A DNA stretch of 64,000 nt from Staphylococcus xylosus (GTDB taxonomy: Bacteria; Bacillota; Bacilli; Staphylococcales; Staphylococcaceae). The translations under genes were made by a program, and so were the position numbers. Of the stretch, positions 1 to 8,138 are shown one piece after another. The stretch covers positions 124,001 through 188,000 of the forward strand of contig NZ_MRZO01000005.1 of NCBI RefSeq assembly GCF_002732165.1, in the 5' to 3' direction. The notes under the pieces were generated by a model that saw only the letters and a list, made by a program, of their open reading frames with translations, did not search any database and was not told the origin of the DNA. The stretch's first letter is position 1; every line of letters starts with the position of its first letter.

Positions 1-942
1 GCAATTATTGCTGGAGCGGTATTTGGAGATAAAATGTCGCCGTTGTCTGATACAACAAATTTAGCAGCGTTAGTTACAAAAGTGAATATATTTTCACATA
101 TTCGAGCAATGATATGGACGACGGTTCCCGCTTCAATTATAGGACTTATAGTTTGGTATATTGCTGGAAGACAATTTGGTGGTAAAACGAATACATCAAA
201 TGTTAATACATTACTTAATGAACTATCTCAAATTTATAACATTAATATTTTTGTTTGGTTGCCATTAATCATCATTATCATATGTTTATTGATGAAAATA
301 TCTACTGTACCAGCAATGCTTATTTCGAGTTTAAGTGCCATTATTGTTGGCGTGTTTAACAATGGGTTTAATATGGTTGATGGATTTAAAGCAACCTTTG
401 ACGGCTTCAATAAAGATATGGTGTCATCAAGTAATGGACAATTAACCGATAGAGCGATTGGTTTAATTGAACAGGGCGGTATGATGAGCATGACTGAAAT
501 TGTCGTTACTATTTTTTGTGGTTATGCTTTTGCTGGTATTGTTGAAAAGGCTGGTTGTTTAGATGTAATACTTAATAAAATTTCTAAAAACATCAATTCC
601 GTTGGTCAATTAATATTAGCTACAGTGCTTGGCGGTATTATGATGGTGCTTGCAGCGGGTGTAGCTTCCGTCGTAATTATTATGGTAGGTGTATTATTGA
701 TGGAAATGTATAATAAAATGGGACTAGATCGCTCAAATTTATCTAGAACACTTGAAGATTCTGGGACTATGATTATTCCATTAATTCCATGGGGTACTTC
801 AGGCATTTATTATACACAACAGTTAGGCGTGACTGTAGATCAATTCTTCGTATGGACCGTTCCATGTTATTTATGTATAGTATTTGCAATATTTTATGGT
901 TTTAGCGGTATTGGTATTAAAAAAGTAAAAACGACAGAATGA
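1..942 (+). CDS. NhaC-family Na+/H+ antiporter, 5' end missing
   Basis: The frame is open from base 1, so the start lies left of the window; 313 C-terminal residues are visible. The opening GDKMSPLSDTTNLA stretch is typical of the NhaC family, followed by several hydrophobic membrane segments (for example the runs around residues 85-115, 170-245 and 275-305). Family members exchange Na+ for protons, or malate/Na+ and lactate in some Bacillus relatives, across the cytoplasmic membrane; the substrate cannot be set from sequence. An internal ATG at 34 is inside the conserved motif and is not the true start. No clear terminator follows the stop codon. Confidence 0.85.
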   Translation, partial: AIIAGAVFGDKMSPLSDTTNLAALVTKVNIFSHIRAMIWTTVPASIIGLIVWYIAGRQFGGKTNTSNVNTLLNELSQIYNINIFVWLPLIIIIICLLMKISTVPAMLISSLSAIIVGVFNNGFNMVDGFKATFDGFNKDMVSSSNGQLTDRAIGLIEQGGMMSMTEIVVTIFCGYAFAGIVEKAGCLDVILNKISKNINSVGQLILATVLGGIMMVLAAGVASVVIIMVGVLLMEMYNKMGLDRSNLSRTLEDSGTMIIPLIPWGTSGIYYTQQLGVTVDQFFVWTVPCYLCIVFAIFYGFSGIGIKKVKTTE

Positions 943-1253
943 ACATTTTTATAAAATAATCTAAAATAAAATGGTTAGAATTTTTAATATTTGAATAGTA
1001 AACTTTTTCTGCGCTTTTGATCCTAGCCATCTTTACAGAGGTAGAAAGGTGGAATCTTTTTAAATAAATTTTATTTCTGTCTTGCGATCTTATACTCACT
1101 CTTACTTCACTCTGAAGAATTAATCATTAATTAGATTACAACTTCGCTATATTAATAGGATAGAAATTTTAACTATTATTTTTATAGAAATTTCAGATTA
1201 GAAGTTTAAAAAAATATAAATGGGATATATATAACTATGAATGAGGTGGCTCT

Positions 1254-1337
1254 TTGTACTACATAGTAATAATTGTAGCGATATTACTATTAGACATTGA
1301 AACTCATCAATATGTCAGTATAGATAAAAATTGTTAA
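1254..1337 (+). CDS. possible 27-aa hydrophobic peptide (toxin-like), unproven
   Basis: A TTG codon at 1254 sits 4 nt after GAGGTGG (1243-1249). A promoter-like pair TTTAAA (1205-1210), 17 nt, TATATA (1228-1233) lies just upstream. The predicted peptide begins with Y-Y-I-V-I-I-V-A-I-L-L-L and continues as a polar tail. A short hydrophobic helix plus polar tail resembles type I toxins and other membrane micropeptides, but the hydrophobic stretch is short, the start is TTG, and no family is recognised. The 16-base repeat of this gap falls inside the hydrophobic codons. Confidence 0.2.
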   Translation: MYYIVIIVAILLLDIETHQYVSIDKNC

Positions 1338-1360
1338 ATATACTTCCGTTATCTATTTTA

Positions 1361-1412
1361 CAATCGATTTTGTTTTGTATATTGTAGCGATATTACATGA
1401 CAAAGTCGATTG
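1361..1412. repeat. inverted repeat enclosing a 16-bp direct repeat copy
   Basis: CAATCGATTTTGT (1361-1373) pairs with ACAAAGTCGATTG (1400-1412) except for one position. The loop contains the second copy of ATTGTAGCGATATTAC, whose first copy lies 109 bp upstream. No T-run follows on the plus strand, so this is not a standard terminator. It could be the 3' structure of a small RNA. Confidence 0.4.
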
Positions 1413-1653
1413 ATTAATGTAGAGAATAATTTTAGATGTTGTGAACAATTACAACATGACATTTAAACCCATGACCTAAGTAATAACTTTATATGATGAT
1501 AGTGTAGTTTAAACTATTCCTTTACTTAATAGATAGTTTGAAATAGGAAGTTATAAATATAGATACAGTAATACATTGATTAGGATAATTTCTAAGTAGA
1601 TATTGTTATTATAAATCAATACATGTAGTTACTATCTTAGTTGTAGATATAAT

Positions 1654-1693
1654 AAAAAAGACCAAATGCTATTTTAGCATTTGGTCTTTTTTT
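1654..1693. terminator. bidirectional terminator at the end of ssaA
   Basis: An 18-bp perfect stem, rich in A on the left arm and T on the right arm with core GACCAAATGCTA, closes on a 3-base loop. It lies just past the ssaA stop codon and has T-runs on both strands, so it can stop transcripts from either side. Confidence 0.85.
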
Positions 1694-1702
1694 AATCACT
1701 AA

Positions 1703-2464
1703 TTAGTGAATGTAATTGTAACTTGAAGCTTCGCTTGCAGAGATAGTACGTGAAGTTACGACACCAGCACCTTGACCGTAGTTCATTTCAGAAACGTTAA
1801 TTGAACCGTCGCTGTTAACATTTTCAACGTATGCAACATGTCCCATAGCACCAGTTGAAGATTGTAAGATTGAACCTTGTGAAGGGTTATTGTTTACTGT
1901 GTAACCTGAAGCTGCTGCTGCGCTAGCCCAGTTGTTAGCATTACCCCAAGTAGAACCAATTTTACCGCCAACTTTGTCGTATACATAGTATGTACATTGT
2001 CCAGCAGTGTATAGGTTATTTGAAGAACCTGAAGTACTTGAAATTGAGTTTGAAGAACTTGATGGTGCACTAGTTGTACTAACTTTAACATTGCTGCTTG
2101 AAGTTGAGTGTGAAACTGCGCCACTTCCACCAGTACCTTGGTTGTTTGCTGTATATGATTGAGTAGAGTTCGTGTTGCTTGTAGCGTATGAACTATTGTT
2201 ATTGTAGTTGTTGTAGCTATTGTAGTTATTGTAGCTATAACCACTGTTTGAGTGACCTTGGTCTGCTTGACTTGGGTTCCAGTTACCTTGCCAAGTGTAG
2301 TTGTAATTACCTTGTTGATCTATTGTATAAGAATAGCTATATGAAGTAGGGTCATTTGGATTATACCCACCATTATTGTTTTCTGCTGCGTCTGCTTCAT
2401 GTTGAGCTAAACCAAAAGTAGCGATTCCTGCAGTAGCGATTGTAGCTGTAGCGATTTTTTTCAT
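1703..2464 (-). CDS. ssaA: SsaA-like secreted CHAP-domain cell-wall amidase
   Basis: The 253-aa product has a signal peptide (about residues 1-27, cut after an A-D-A site), then a low-complexity region rich in N, S, Y and T (about 28-150), then a C-terminal CHAP domain. The likely catalytic cysteine is in GQCTYYV (residue 157) and the histidine in GHVAYVEN (residue 209). CHAP proteins of this group cleave peptidoglycan cross-bridges or the amide link. It acts outside the cell during wall turnover. An AGGAGG ribosome site precedes the ATG. In S. aureus ssaA genes belong to the WalKR regulon; no clean WalR motif was seen here. It is monocistronic with its own terminator. Confidence 0.85.
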   Translation of the reverse strand: MKKIATATIATAGIATFGLAQHEADAAENNNGGYNPNDPTSYSYSYTIDQQGNYNYTWQGNWNPSQADQGHSNSGYSYNNYNSYNNYNNNSSYATSNTNSTQSYTANNQGTGGSGAVSHSTSSSNVKVSTTSAPSSSSNSISSTSGSSNNLYTAGQCTYYVYDKVGGKIGSTWGNANNWASAAAASGYTVNNNPSQGSILQSSTGAMGHVAYVENVNSDGSINVSEMNYGQGAGVVTSRTISASEASSYNYIH

Positions 2465-2874
2465 TGTTAAATATCCTCCTAAGAATTGTAAATAAATATA
2501 TCCCAGTCTCTAAACGACAATTTTTATAATTTTTTAATTCGCTGTTTTAACGACAAGCAATACTTTATCAGAAAAACTTACGTTTGTGTGCGTTGTTATC
2601 ATTTTGTAATTTAGTTCTAATAATATATCGGTTTATGTAATAAAAGAAATATATAATTTATACGTTTTAACGCCGTTGTTATAGCTTTTATAATTTTTTT
2701 GGTGTAACATTGCACTACGCTTTATTACAACGATGTAAAATAACAGAAAATTTGAAACTCTAAAAAACAAGGGTATTTGATATTTAAAATATAAATAATT
2801 ACTCTTACAAAATGTAGTGAATTATCAATTAAATTAAGCGTATTAATATATTGATTACTATCCAGGCAATGATA
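2465..2874. other. divergent intergenic region between ssaA and the oxidoreductase gene
   Basis: This region carries the promoters of two divergent genes and no ORF of note. GTTTTAACG occurs twice (2544-2552 and 2664-2672). AT-rich tracts fit a staphylococcal promoter region. A matched WalR dyad (TGTWAH-N5-TGTWAH) was looked for and not found convincingly. Confidence 0.5.
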
Positions 2875-2903
2875 TTGACACCTCATAAAGAAGATATTAA
2901 TAT
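2875..2903 (+). promoter_or_regulatory. promoter of the LLM oxidoreductase-DoxX operon
   Basis: A consensus -35 TTGACA (2875-2880) is followed after 17 nt by TAATAT (2898-2903). The operator described next lies immediately downstream, over the expected transcription start. Confidence 0.6.
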
Positions 2904-2906
2904 AGT

Positions 2907-2923
2907 AGTATAAAAAATATACT
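2907..2923. promoter_or_regulatory. palindromic operator matching the QsrR/YodB-type site
   Basis: AGTATA-AAAAA-TATACT is a perfect dyad. Its core GTATA-N5-TATAC (2908-2922) equals the site reported for the quinone-sensing repressor QsrR of S. aureus. It overlaps the predicted transcription start of the downstream operon, a position suited to repression. Assignment to QsrR is inference; another DUF24/MarR-type repressor could use it. Confidence 0.55.
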
Positions 2924-2942
2924 TATATAGTGAGGTGAATAA

Positions 2943-3995
2943 ATGAAGATTGAATTGGGTTTAACATCTTTTGCTGATAATAGTGACATATATATGGAAG
3001 ACGGTTATCAACCTGCTATAAGTAATGCACAGAGAATTCGTAATATAATAGAAGAAATCGAAGTAGCGGATCAATATGGACTTGACGTTTATGGTCTAGG
3101 AGAACACCATAGACCTGATTATGCCGTGTCAGATCCAGTCACTGTATTAGCATCGGCAGCAAGGAATACTAAGCATATTAAACTGAGTAGTGCAGTAACT
3201 GTACTGTCTTCAGACGATCCCGTACGTGTCTACGAAAGATTTTCTACATTAGATGCAGTCTCAAATGGACGAGCTGAAATTATGGTGGGTAGAGGATCAT
3301 TTATTGAATCATTTCCGTTGTTTGGTTATGACTTGAAAAATTATGAACAACTTTTCAATGAAAAGATTGAGCTATTAATGCAAATTAATCAGAAGGAAAT
3401 TGTAAATTGGGAAGGTCATATGAGACCATCAATTCATAATCTAGGTGTTTATCCAAGAACAGAAAGAGGTTCAATACCGATTACTATTGCTACTGGAGGT
3501 ACACCTGAATCTTCTTTAAAAGCAGGAGCATTAGGATTACCGATAACTTATGCTATAATAGGAGGCGATCCAAAAAGATTTAGAAGAAATATAGACATGT
3601 ATAAATCTATTGCTGAATCATATGGGCATAATGTAAATGAACTATCAATAGGTACACATTCATGGGGATACATTGCTGAAACAGATGAACAAGCAAAACG
3701 AGAGTTCTTTCCGTCAGTTAAGGCAAGTCATGATATCTTGGCAAAAGAACGTGGATGGCCAATGTATGATGAGAATAGCTTTGAACGAGAAGCCGGACCA
3801 AAAGGTGCACTATATGTAGGTAGTCCTGAGACGGTTGCTCAAAAAATAATTGAAACGATTGAAGCTTTAGGTATTACACGCTTTATGTTGCATACCCCTG
3901 TTGGATCAATGCCACATGAAAACACAATTAACACAATTAAATTGTTGGCAGAGCGGGTAAAACCTATTGTAGATAAATATTTTGAAAACAAATAA
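2943..3995 (+). CDS. LLM-class (luciferase-like) flavin-dependent oxidoreductase
   Basis: The 350-aa product has the bacterial luciferase-like TIM-barrel pattern: an early GLGEHH motif (about residues 56-61), SSAVTVLSSDDPVRVYE, and GRAEIMVGRGSF, typical of FMN or F420 monooxygenases of the LLM superfamily; staphylococcal members are presumed to use FMN. The substrate is unknown. GAGGTG precedes the ATG. A DoxX-like gene follows 14 bp downstream, so the two form an operon. The perfect GTATA-N5-TATAC operator upstream suggests induction by quinones or related electrophiles, which is inference. Confidence 0.8.
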   Translation: MKIELGLTSFADNSDIYMEDGYQPAISNAQRIRNIIEEIEVADQYGLDVYGLGEHHRPDYAVSDPVTVLASAARNTKHIKLSSAVTVLSSDDPVRVYERFSTLDAVSNGRAEIMVGRGSFIESFPLFGYDLKNYEQLFNEKIELLMQINQKEIVNWEGHMRPSIHNLGVYPRTERGSIPITIATGGTPESSLKAGALGLPITYAIIGGDPKRFRRNIDMYKSIAESYGHNVNELSIGTHSWGYIAETDEQAKREFFPSVKASHDILAKERGWPMYDENSFEREAGPKGALYVGSPETVAQKIIETIEALGITRFMLHTPVGSMPHENTINTIKLLAERVKPIVDKYFENK

Positions 3996-4009
3996 AAGGA
4001 GATTTTGTA

Positions 4010-4369
4010 ATGATATTACGTTATTTAACAAATTTAAAATTAGCTAAGGAATTATATGGTGCCGCAAAACCAAAACTTAAAGGTGACCAATCAATGAAAG
4101 ATACATTTGTAGAGGTATTTAATTTACCTTCAAATGCAGTACCTTTAGCTGGTGCAGTAGAAGCATTAAGTGCAGTATTTTTCGTATTAAGTTTTGCTAG
4201 TAAAAGACTTTCTCGTGTAGCTTCACTATTAACGATTTCAGTTTTAGGTGTAGCTGCGTACAAACATTTTGAAGCTGGTCACGGTAAAGCAGGCGCTAAA
4301 CATGCTTTAGATTTATCAGGTTTAGCAGCGTTAAGCTTCCTTGATACAATTGATTGTAAAAAAAAGTAA
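4010..4369 (+). CDS. DoxX-like small membrane protein
   Basis: A 119-aa protein with about three hydrophobic segments (near residues 40-58, 66-83 and 98-112) and the pattern of the DoxX-like family. CatD, a DoxX member in Bacillus, is encoded with a catechol dioxygenase in a quinone-stress operon, which fits the regulatory site upstream of this pair. AAGGAG precedes the ATG. It is the second gene of the operon with the LLM oxidoreductase. Molecular activity is unknown; quinone-linked redox chemistry at the membrane is the best guess. Confidence 0.7.
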   Translation: MILRYLTNLKLAKELYGAAKPKLKGDQSMKDTFVEVFNLPSNAVPLAGAVEALSAVFFVLSFASKRLSRVASLLTISVLGVAAYKHFEAGHGKAGAKHALDLSGLAALSFLDTIDCKKK

Positions 4370-4435
4370 GTCATTAATTTAAATATATTAATAAATAAAG
4401 GGTGTCACTATTGAAGTGTCACTGTATAATATATT

Positions 4436-4471
4436 AAGAGCCGAGACATTTAGATATGTTTCGGCTTTTAT
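4436..4471 (+). terminator. terminator after the DoxX-like gene
   Basis: The stem GCCGAGACA / TGTTTCGGC, with one G-T pair and an 8-nt loop, is flanked by A-rich left and T-rich right sides. It is the same sequence type as the hairpin at 37751-37785. Confidence 0.75.
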
Positions 4472-4718
4472 TATTGTAGAGAAGAGAATTCATATACGAG
4501 TTGATTAGATTTGTAAGTTATTCAGCATTGATAATAATTTGAAAAGTTTGTGGAGATGTTGGGCGACATTTTACAAAGTCATCATTTGTTAAATGCAATG
4601 GATGGGCATATTCTTTTTTTAGTAATAAAAAGAATGAATATCCAATTAAAATTTGGATTTAAAAAGTAAACATTAAAAAAATAGTAGTATTTTTTAATAT
4701 TTCTTATACTTGGAGATA

Positions 4719-4746
4719 TTGAATTTACGTAATGTAATAGTATAGA
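4719..4746 (+). promoter_or_regulatory. candidate sarR promoter
   Basis: TTGAAT (4719-4724), 16 nt, TATAGA (4741-4746). The surrounding DNA is very AT-rich, as is usual for SarA-family targets. Other pairings are possible. Confidence 0.35.
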
Positions 4747-4817
4747 ATTATTATATTAATATTGTTAAAAATCGCTTTGACATATTAACATCATGAAGAA
4801 ACAAAAGGAGTGGTTTT

Positions 4818-5165
4818 ATGATTGAACAAAATTTTAAAACACTGAACGAACTAATTACAACTTATCAGAAGGGTAAATATTTTTTCAAAACAACTAAAAA
4901 ACAACATAAGCTTAACTATGAAGAAATATTTATTTTAAACTACATCTTTAATTGTAAGGAAAATGAGATTACAGCAAAAGAAATAGCAAAGTATTCAGAA
5001 TTACAGCCTTATTATTTAACGAAAGCTTTACAGAAATTGATTAAAATGGGTTATTTGAGTAAAAAGAGAAGTGAAATAGATGAACGAACAGTAGTTGTTC
5101 GTGTAAATGAAGCGCAACGTGATAAAATTAATGAGATAATTAGAACATTACAGCAAACGTTGTGA
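4818..5165 (+). CDS. sarR: SarA-family transcriptional regulator, SarR-like
   Basis: A 115-aa single-domain winged-helix protein of the SarA family, the same length as S. aureus SarR and close to it by eye: LNYEEIFILNYI, the recognition-helix stretch LQPYYLTKALQKL, and the wing with KKRSEIDERTVVV. The DER motif of the family is intact. SarR binds AT-rich DNA as a dimer and represses sarA in S. aureus. AAAAGGAG precedes the ATG. It lies near ssaA and the antiporter gene, as in S. aureus. The gene appears monocistronic. Confidence 0.8.
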   Translation: MIEQNFKTLNELITTYQKGKYFFKTTKKQHKLNYEEIFILNYIFNCKENEITAKEIAKYSELQPYYLTKALQKLIKMGYLSKKRSEIDERTVVVRVNEAQRDKINEIIRTLQQTL

Positions 5166-5274
5166 TGATGGATGAAGATAATAGGGGGATGAATTGTACA
5201 TAAGTAGAAATAAAAAGAATATTCTGAATAATGTAAAAAAATAATATTTATTATGTATTCAACTAATATTTATT

Positions 5275-5302
5275 TTTAGAAACAAATTAACTGTGTTATA
5301 CT
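5275..5302 (+). promoter_or_regulatory. promoter of the PTS EIIC-like gene
   Basis: TTTAGA (5275-5280), 16 nt, TATACT (5297-5302). The cre site at 5315-5330 lies just downstream of the expected start of transcription. Confidence 0.5.
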
Positions 5303-5314
5303 GATATTTGTTGG

Positions 5315-5330
5315 ATGAAAGCGCATACAA
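5315..5330. promoter_or_regulatory. CcpA-binding cre site
   Basis: ATGAAAGCGCATACAA matches the catabolite-responsive element consensus WTGNAARCGNWWWCAW at every position. It lies about 6-20 bp past the predicted transcription start, where bound CcpA normally represses. It also argues that the ATG at 5315 is part of an operator and not the gene start. Confidence 0.7.
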
Positions 5331-5353
5331 AAACAGCTAAGAAAGGTGTTATT

Positions 5354-6436
5354 ATGAATTTACTAATTGGAGTCATATTTTTAGGAATTGTTTTATGTTT
5401 GTTTACATTATTCACTAGTAAAGCGCCTAATGGTGGTAAAGCGATGGGGGCACTTGCTAATGCTGCAATTGCGTCATTTTTAGTTGAAGCATTTCATAAG
5501 TACGTAGGTGGAGATTTGATTGGCATACCATTTTTAGGAGATTTAGGAGAAGTTGCTGGTGGACTTGGTGGTGTTGCAGCTGCTGGTTTAGTTGCATTAG
5601 CAATGGGGGTATCTCCTGTCTATGCATTCGTAATTGCTGTTGCGTGTGGCAATATGGATTTACTACCAGGATTCATTGCAGCTTATATCGCTAGTTTTGG
5701 TATGAAGTGGATGGAAGAAAAATTACCAGACGGACTTGATTTAATCGCAGCAATCATTGTTATTGCACCAATTACAAGATTAATTGCAATTGGTACTACA
5801 CCTTTGGTGGATGCAAGTCTGCTTCAAATCGGTAATATTATTAAAGAATCAACTACATCAAGTCCAATATTAATGGGGATAGTTCTAGGGGGGATTATTA
5901 CAGTGGTTGCGACTGCACCATTAAGTTCAATGGCATTGACTGCATTACTAGGCTTAACTGGTACACCAATGGCTATAGGTGCATTAGCAGTATTTGGATC
6001 CTCATTTATGAATTTCGTACTATTTAAACGTATGAAGTTTGGAGATCGTAAAACAACGATTTCTGTAGCTATTGAACCGTTATCTCAAGCAGATATTGTA
6101 ACTGCAAATCCAGTGCCAGTATACATAACTAACTTTATGGGTGGCGCAATTTCTGGTGTGATTATAGCTCTGTTTGGATTAGTTAATGATGCGACAGGAA
6201 CTGCTACGCCAATAGCCGGACTTATGGTTATGTTTGGTTTTAATAATGCGTTAACTGTTATTACAGTTGCAGTTATGTGTGCTGTCAGTAGCGCAATTTG
6301 TGGGTATTTAGGTTCGCTTATATTTAAAAATTATCCAATCATCACTAAAGATGAACTACAAAATGGCACGATGTCTAAAAAGGTCAAAAAATATTATAAA
6401 TTAAAAAAACAATATGCTGAAAGTTTGGCATTATAA
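5354..6436 (+). CDS. PTS EIIC-like membrane protein (PTS_EIIC_2 type)
   Basis: The 360-aa product is almost wholly hydrophobic with about eight to ten membrane segments and Gly/Ala-rich repeats such as GDLGEVAGGLGGVAAAGL, fitting the PTS_EIIC_2 family of putative sugar-specific permease components. No IIA or IIB partner is encoded nearby, so the substrate and even true PTS function are uncertain. I chose ATG 5354, which follows AAGAAAGGTG; the in-frame ATG at 5315 lacks a ribosome site and sits in the cre element. The cre site implies catabolite repression. A strong terminator follows at 6555-6603. Confidence 0.7.
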   Translation: MNLLIGVIFLGIVLCLFTLFTSKAPNGGKAMGALANAAIASFLVEAFHKYVGGDLIGIPFLGDLGEVAGGLGGVAAAGLVALAMGVSPVYAFVIAVACGNMDLLPGFIAAYIASFGMKWMEEKLPDGLDLIAAIIVIAPITRLIAIGTTPLVDASLLQIGNIIKESTTSSPILMGIVLGGIITVVATAPLSSMALTALLGLTGTPMAIGALAVFGSSFMNFVLFKRMKFGDRKTTISVAIEPLSQADIVTANPVPVYITNFMGGAISGVIIALFGLVNDATGTATPIAGLMVMFGFNNALTVITVAVMCAVSSAICGYLGSLIFKNYPIITKDELQNGTMSKKVKKYYKLKKQYAESLAL

Positions 6437-6554
6437 AATTTAGTGAGTGCAACGTTAGCTGAATAGTTAGGCTAGAGGAAATAAAATCTTTTTGAAAATG
6501 ATTTTTTTATCAAACTCTTACATATATTAAATGTATAAAGGATTATAAAACAAT

Positions 6555-6603
6555 GGATACAATGTTCAAGTCGTAAAAACTTGAGATTGTATCCTGTTTT
6601 TTT
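6555..6603 (+). terminator. terminator of the PTS EIIC-like gene
   Basis: GGATACAAT ... ATTGTATCC forms the outer stem and TTCAAG/CTTGAG the inner stem, followed by a run of T residues. Confidence 0.8.
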
Positions 6604-6654
6604 AGGAGTTAAATTGCCTTTTAATTAAGATAAATCAAAAATTAAATGAAAGAA

Positions 6655-6693
6655 TAAAGCTGCCCACAAAAATCAAAATTGTTGGCAGCTTTA
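6655..6693 (-). terminator. terminator of the amino-acid ABC operon
   Basis: TAAAGCTGCC pairs perfectly with GGCAGCTTTA around a 19-nt spacer that itself partly pairs. On the minus strand it is followed by a T-rich tract. It lies about 50 bp past the last gene of the leftward operon. Confidence 0.7.
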
Positions 6694-6740
6694 ATAGTAA
6701 AGGTGAATGCTATATTTCTTGCGTAGCTTCATAAACTATA

Positions 6741-7439
6741 TTAAGTTGTGCGCGTATTTAAATAACGCGTTGTTCTGTATTCCATTTTCGAAAATAGGAA
6801 CTCTAATAAAATCGCTAATAACCAATAAAAAGCTGCTGCAACTGAATAAACTGTTATAAATTTATATCCTTCATTAGCAATTACATGACTTACTGCCATA
6901 ATTTCGGTGACTTGCACGGCGAATGCGAGTGAAGTACCTTTTATTAGCATAATAAATTGGTTTTCTATATTTGGTAAGGCATACGCAAAAGCTTGAGGCA
7001 AAACGATTTCTTTATAAATATGAAATGTTGAAAGACCTACACTTTGGGCTGCTTCTATTTGAGCAAATTCTACCGACTGTAATCCACTTTTTATTGATTC
7101 TGATAGATAAGCTATCGCATGTAATGAAAAAACAATGAAAGCAATAATTAAAGGTGGGAAAATATCGGGATTAATATGCCATTTGAATTGATCATTTAAA
7201 AATATTATAAATGCAGGTAATCCGTAATATAAAATAAATAGCTGAACGATTAATGGCGTACTTCTAAAAAATGAATTGTAGATAATGATAAATTGCGATA
7301 ATACGGGAATGCGTTTTAAACGAATCAATGCAAAGCATAATCCTACAATTAGACCTATGATTATGGAAACAATAGAAATCATTATTGTATTAGGAACCCC
7401 TTTAAGCACTTCAATTATTGTATATAAAACAAAGTCCAA
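6741..7439 (-). CDS. amino-acid ABC transporter permease (second of two)
   Basis: A 232-aa HisM-type permease with five hydrophobic segments and the cytoplasmic loop that docks the ATPase (pattern EAAQSVGLSTFHIYKEIVLP). It is the last gene of a four-gene leftward operon: ATPase, binding protein, permease, permease. Two different permeases presumably form a heterodimer, as in the Bacillus cystine importer TcyLMN. The start is TTG 7439, 8 nt after GGAGG. Substrate by homology type is a polar amino acid, possibly cystine. Confidence 0.8.
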   Translation of the reverse strand: MDFVLYTIIEVLKGVPNTIMISIVSIIIGLIVGLCFALIRLKRIPVLSQFIIIYNSFFRSTPLIVQLFILYYGLPAFIIFLNDQFKWHINPDIFPPLIIAFIVFSLHAIAYLSESIKSGLQSVEFAQIEAAQSVGLSTFHIYKEIVLPQAFAYALPNIENQFIMLIKGTSLAFAVQVTEIMAVSHVIANEGYKFITVYSVAAAFYWLLAILLEFLFSKMEYRTTRYLNTRTT

Positions 7440-7452
7440 ATGAATATCCTCC

Positions 7453-8136
7453 TTAAATGCGGTATGGTTTTTGTGCGCGTTTATCTATTAAAGTAAATGT
7501 TCCTTGGATTATTAAAGCAATGATCCAATAGATGATTGAAATGACAATATAAACTTCTAACATACCTAAACCATAATTATTACCGATAATCAATTTAACT
7601 TGTCCCATCATATCAATAATGCCTATAGTAAAAGCTAATGAAGTATCTTTAACCAGTTCGATAATTTGTGTTGTTAAATTTGGGATACTATTTCTTAAAG
7701 CTTGTGGAACAATTATTTCTTTTAATATTCTAGGATAGGAAAGACCAATTGATAAACCGGCTTCTATTTGATGATAGTCTACAGATTGATATCCAGCACG
7801 TATTATTTCTGATAAGTAAGCGCCAGTATGTAACGTGAAGGCTAAGATAACGAAAAATAATCTACTAAAATGATTAATATCTATATGAATCAATAACAAT
7901 AGTTGTGGTAGTGCAAAGTAAACTAAAAATAGTTGTAAAAGTAATGGCGTGCTACGTATAAAAGATAAGTAAATTCTTACAATTGGTGAAATTACTTTGA
8001 TTTGCTTAATACGAATAAGGGCTAATATAAAACCTAAAACCAACGCACATATCAATGATATGACAATTATTAAAAGAGTTAACGGCAATCGTTGTAATAC
8101 TTGCCCAAATAAATCTAACCAATTTACAGATTGCAT
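7453..8136 (-). CDS. amino-acid ABC transporter permease (first of two)
   Basis: A 227-aa HisM-type permease with the EAA loop pattern EAGLSIGLSYPRILKEIIVP and about five membrane segments. The chosen ATG at 8136 lies 2 nt after the stop codon of the binding-protein gene and about 9 nt after GGAGGTG; a GTG at 8142 is too near the ribosome site. Tight spacing implies coupled translation. Partner of the second permease 13 bp downstream. Confidence 0.8.
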   Translation of the reverse strand: MQSVNWLDLFGQVLQRLPLTLLIIVISLICALVLGFILALIRIKQIKVISPIVRIYLSFIRSTPLLLQLFLVYFALPQLLLLIHIDINHFSRLFFVILAFTLHTGAYLSEIIRAGYQSVDYHQIEAGLSIGLSYPRILKEIIVPQALRNSIPNLTTQIIELVKDTSLAFTIGIIDMMGQVKLIIGNNYGLGMLEVYIVISIIYWIIALIIQGTFTLIDKRAQKPYRI

Positions 8137-8138
8137 TA

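Larger units (their letters stand above)
943..1653. other. 711-bp gap with repeats, a hairpin and a possible tiny ORF
   Basis: No conventional gene is visible between the antiporter and the ssaA terminator. The gap holds a 16-base direct repeat (ATTGTAGCGATATTAC at 1272-1287 and 1381-1396), an inverted repeat at 1361-1373/1400-1412 (12 of 13 positions pair), a second inverted repeat AAACTAT/ATAGTTT at 1511-1517/1533-1539, and a 27-codon ORF at 1254-1337 with a ribosome-binding site. Together these suggest a small transcript, but none is proven. Confidence 0.5.
4370..4817. other. intergenic region with terminator and sarR promoter
   Basis: It holds the operon terminator at 4436-4471 and a sarR promoter candidate at 4719-4746. 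A direct repeat GTGTCAC lies near 4402-4423. An inverted repeat based on ATATTCTTTTT and its complement spans about 4608-4642. No supported gene was found. Confidence 0.5.

Noticed and set aside
1894..2244. 116-aa frame antiparallel or shifted within ssaA
   Set aside because: A shadow of the repetitive N/S/Y-rich codons of ssaA, with no ribosome site.
2465..2942. WalR-binding dyad before ssaA
   Set aside because: Only partial TGTAAT-like words were found, without a matching second half at the right spacing.
4556..4669. 37-codon ORF upstream of sarR starting M-L-G-D-I-L-Q-S-H-H
   Set aside because: GGAG abuts the ATG with no spacing, composition looks random, and it spans an inverted repeat. 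Not supported as a gene.
5315..5353. Upstream ATG as the start of the PTS EIIC-like gene
   Set aside because: No ribosome site, and the bases form a perfect cre operator; ATG 5354 has AAGAAAGGTG.
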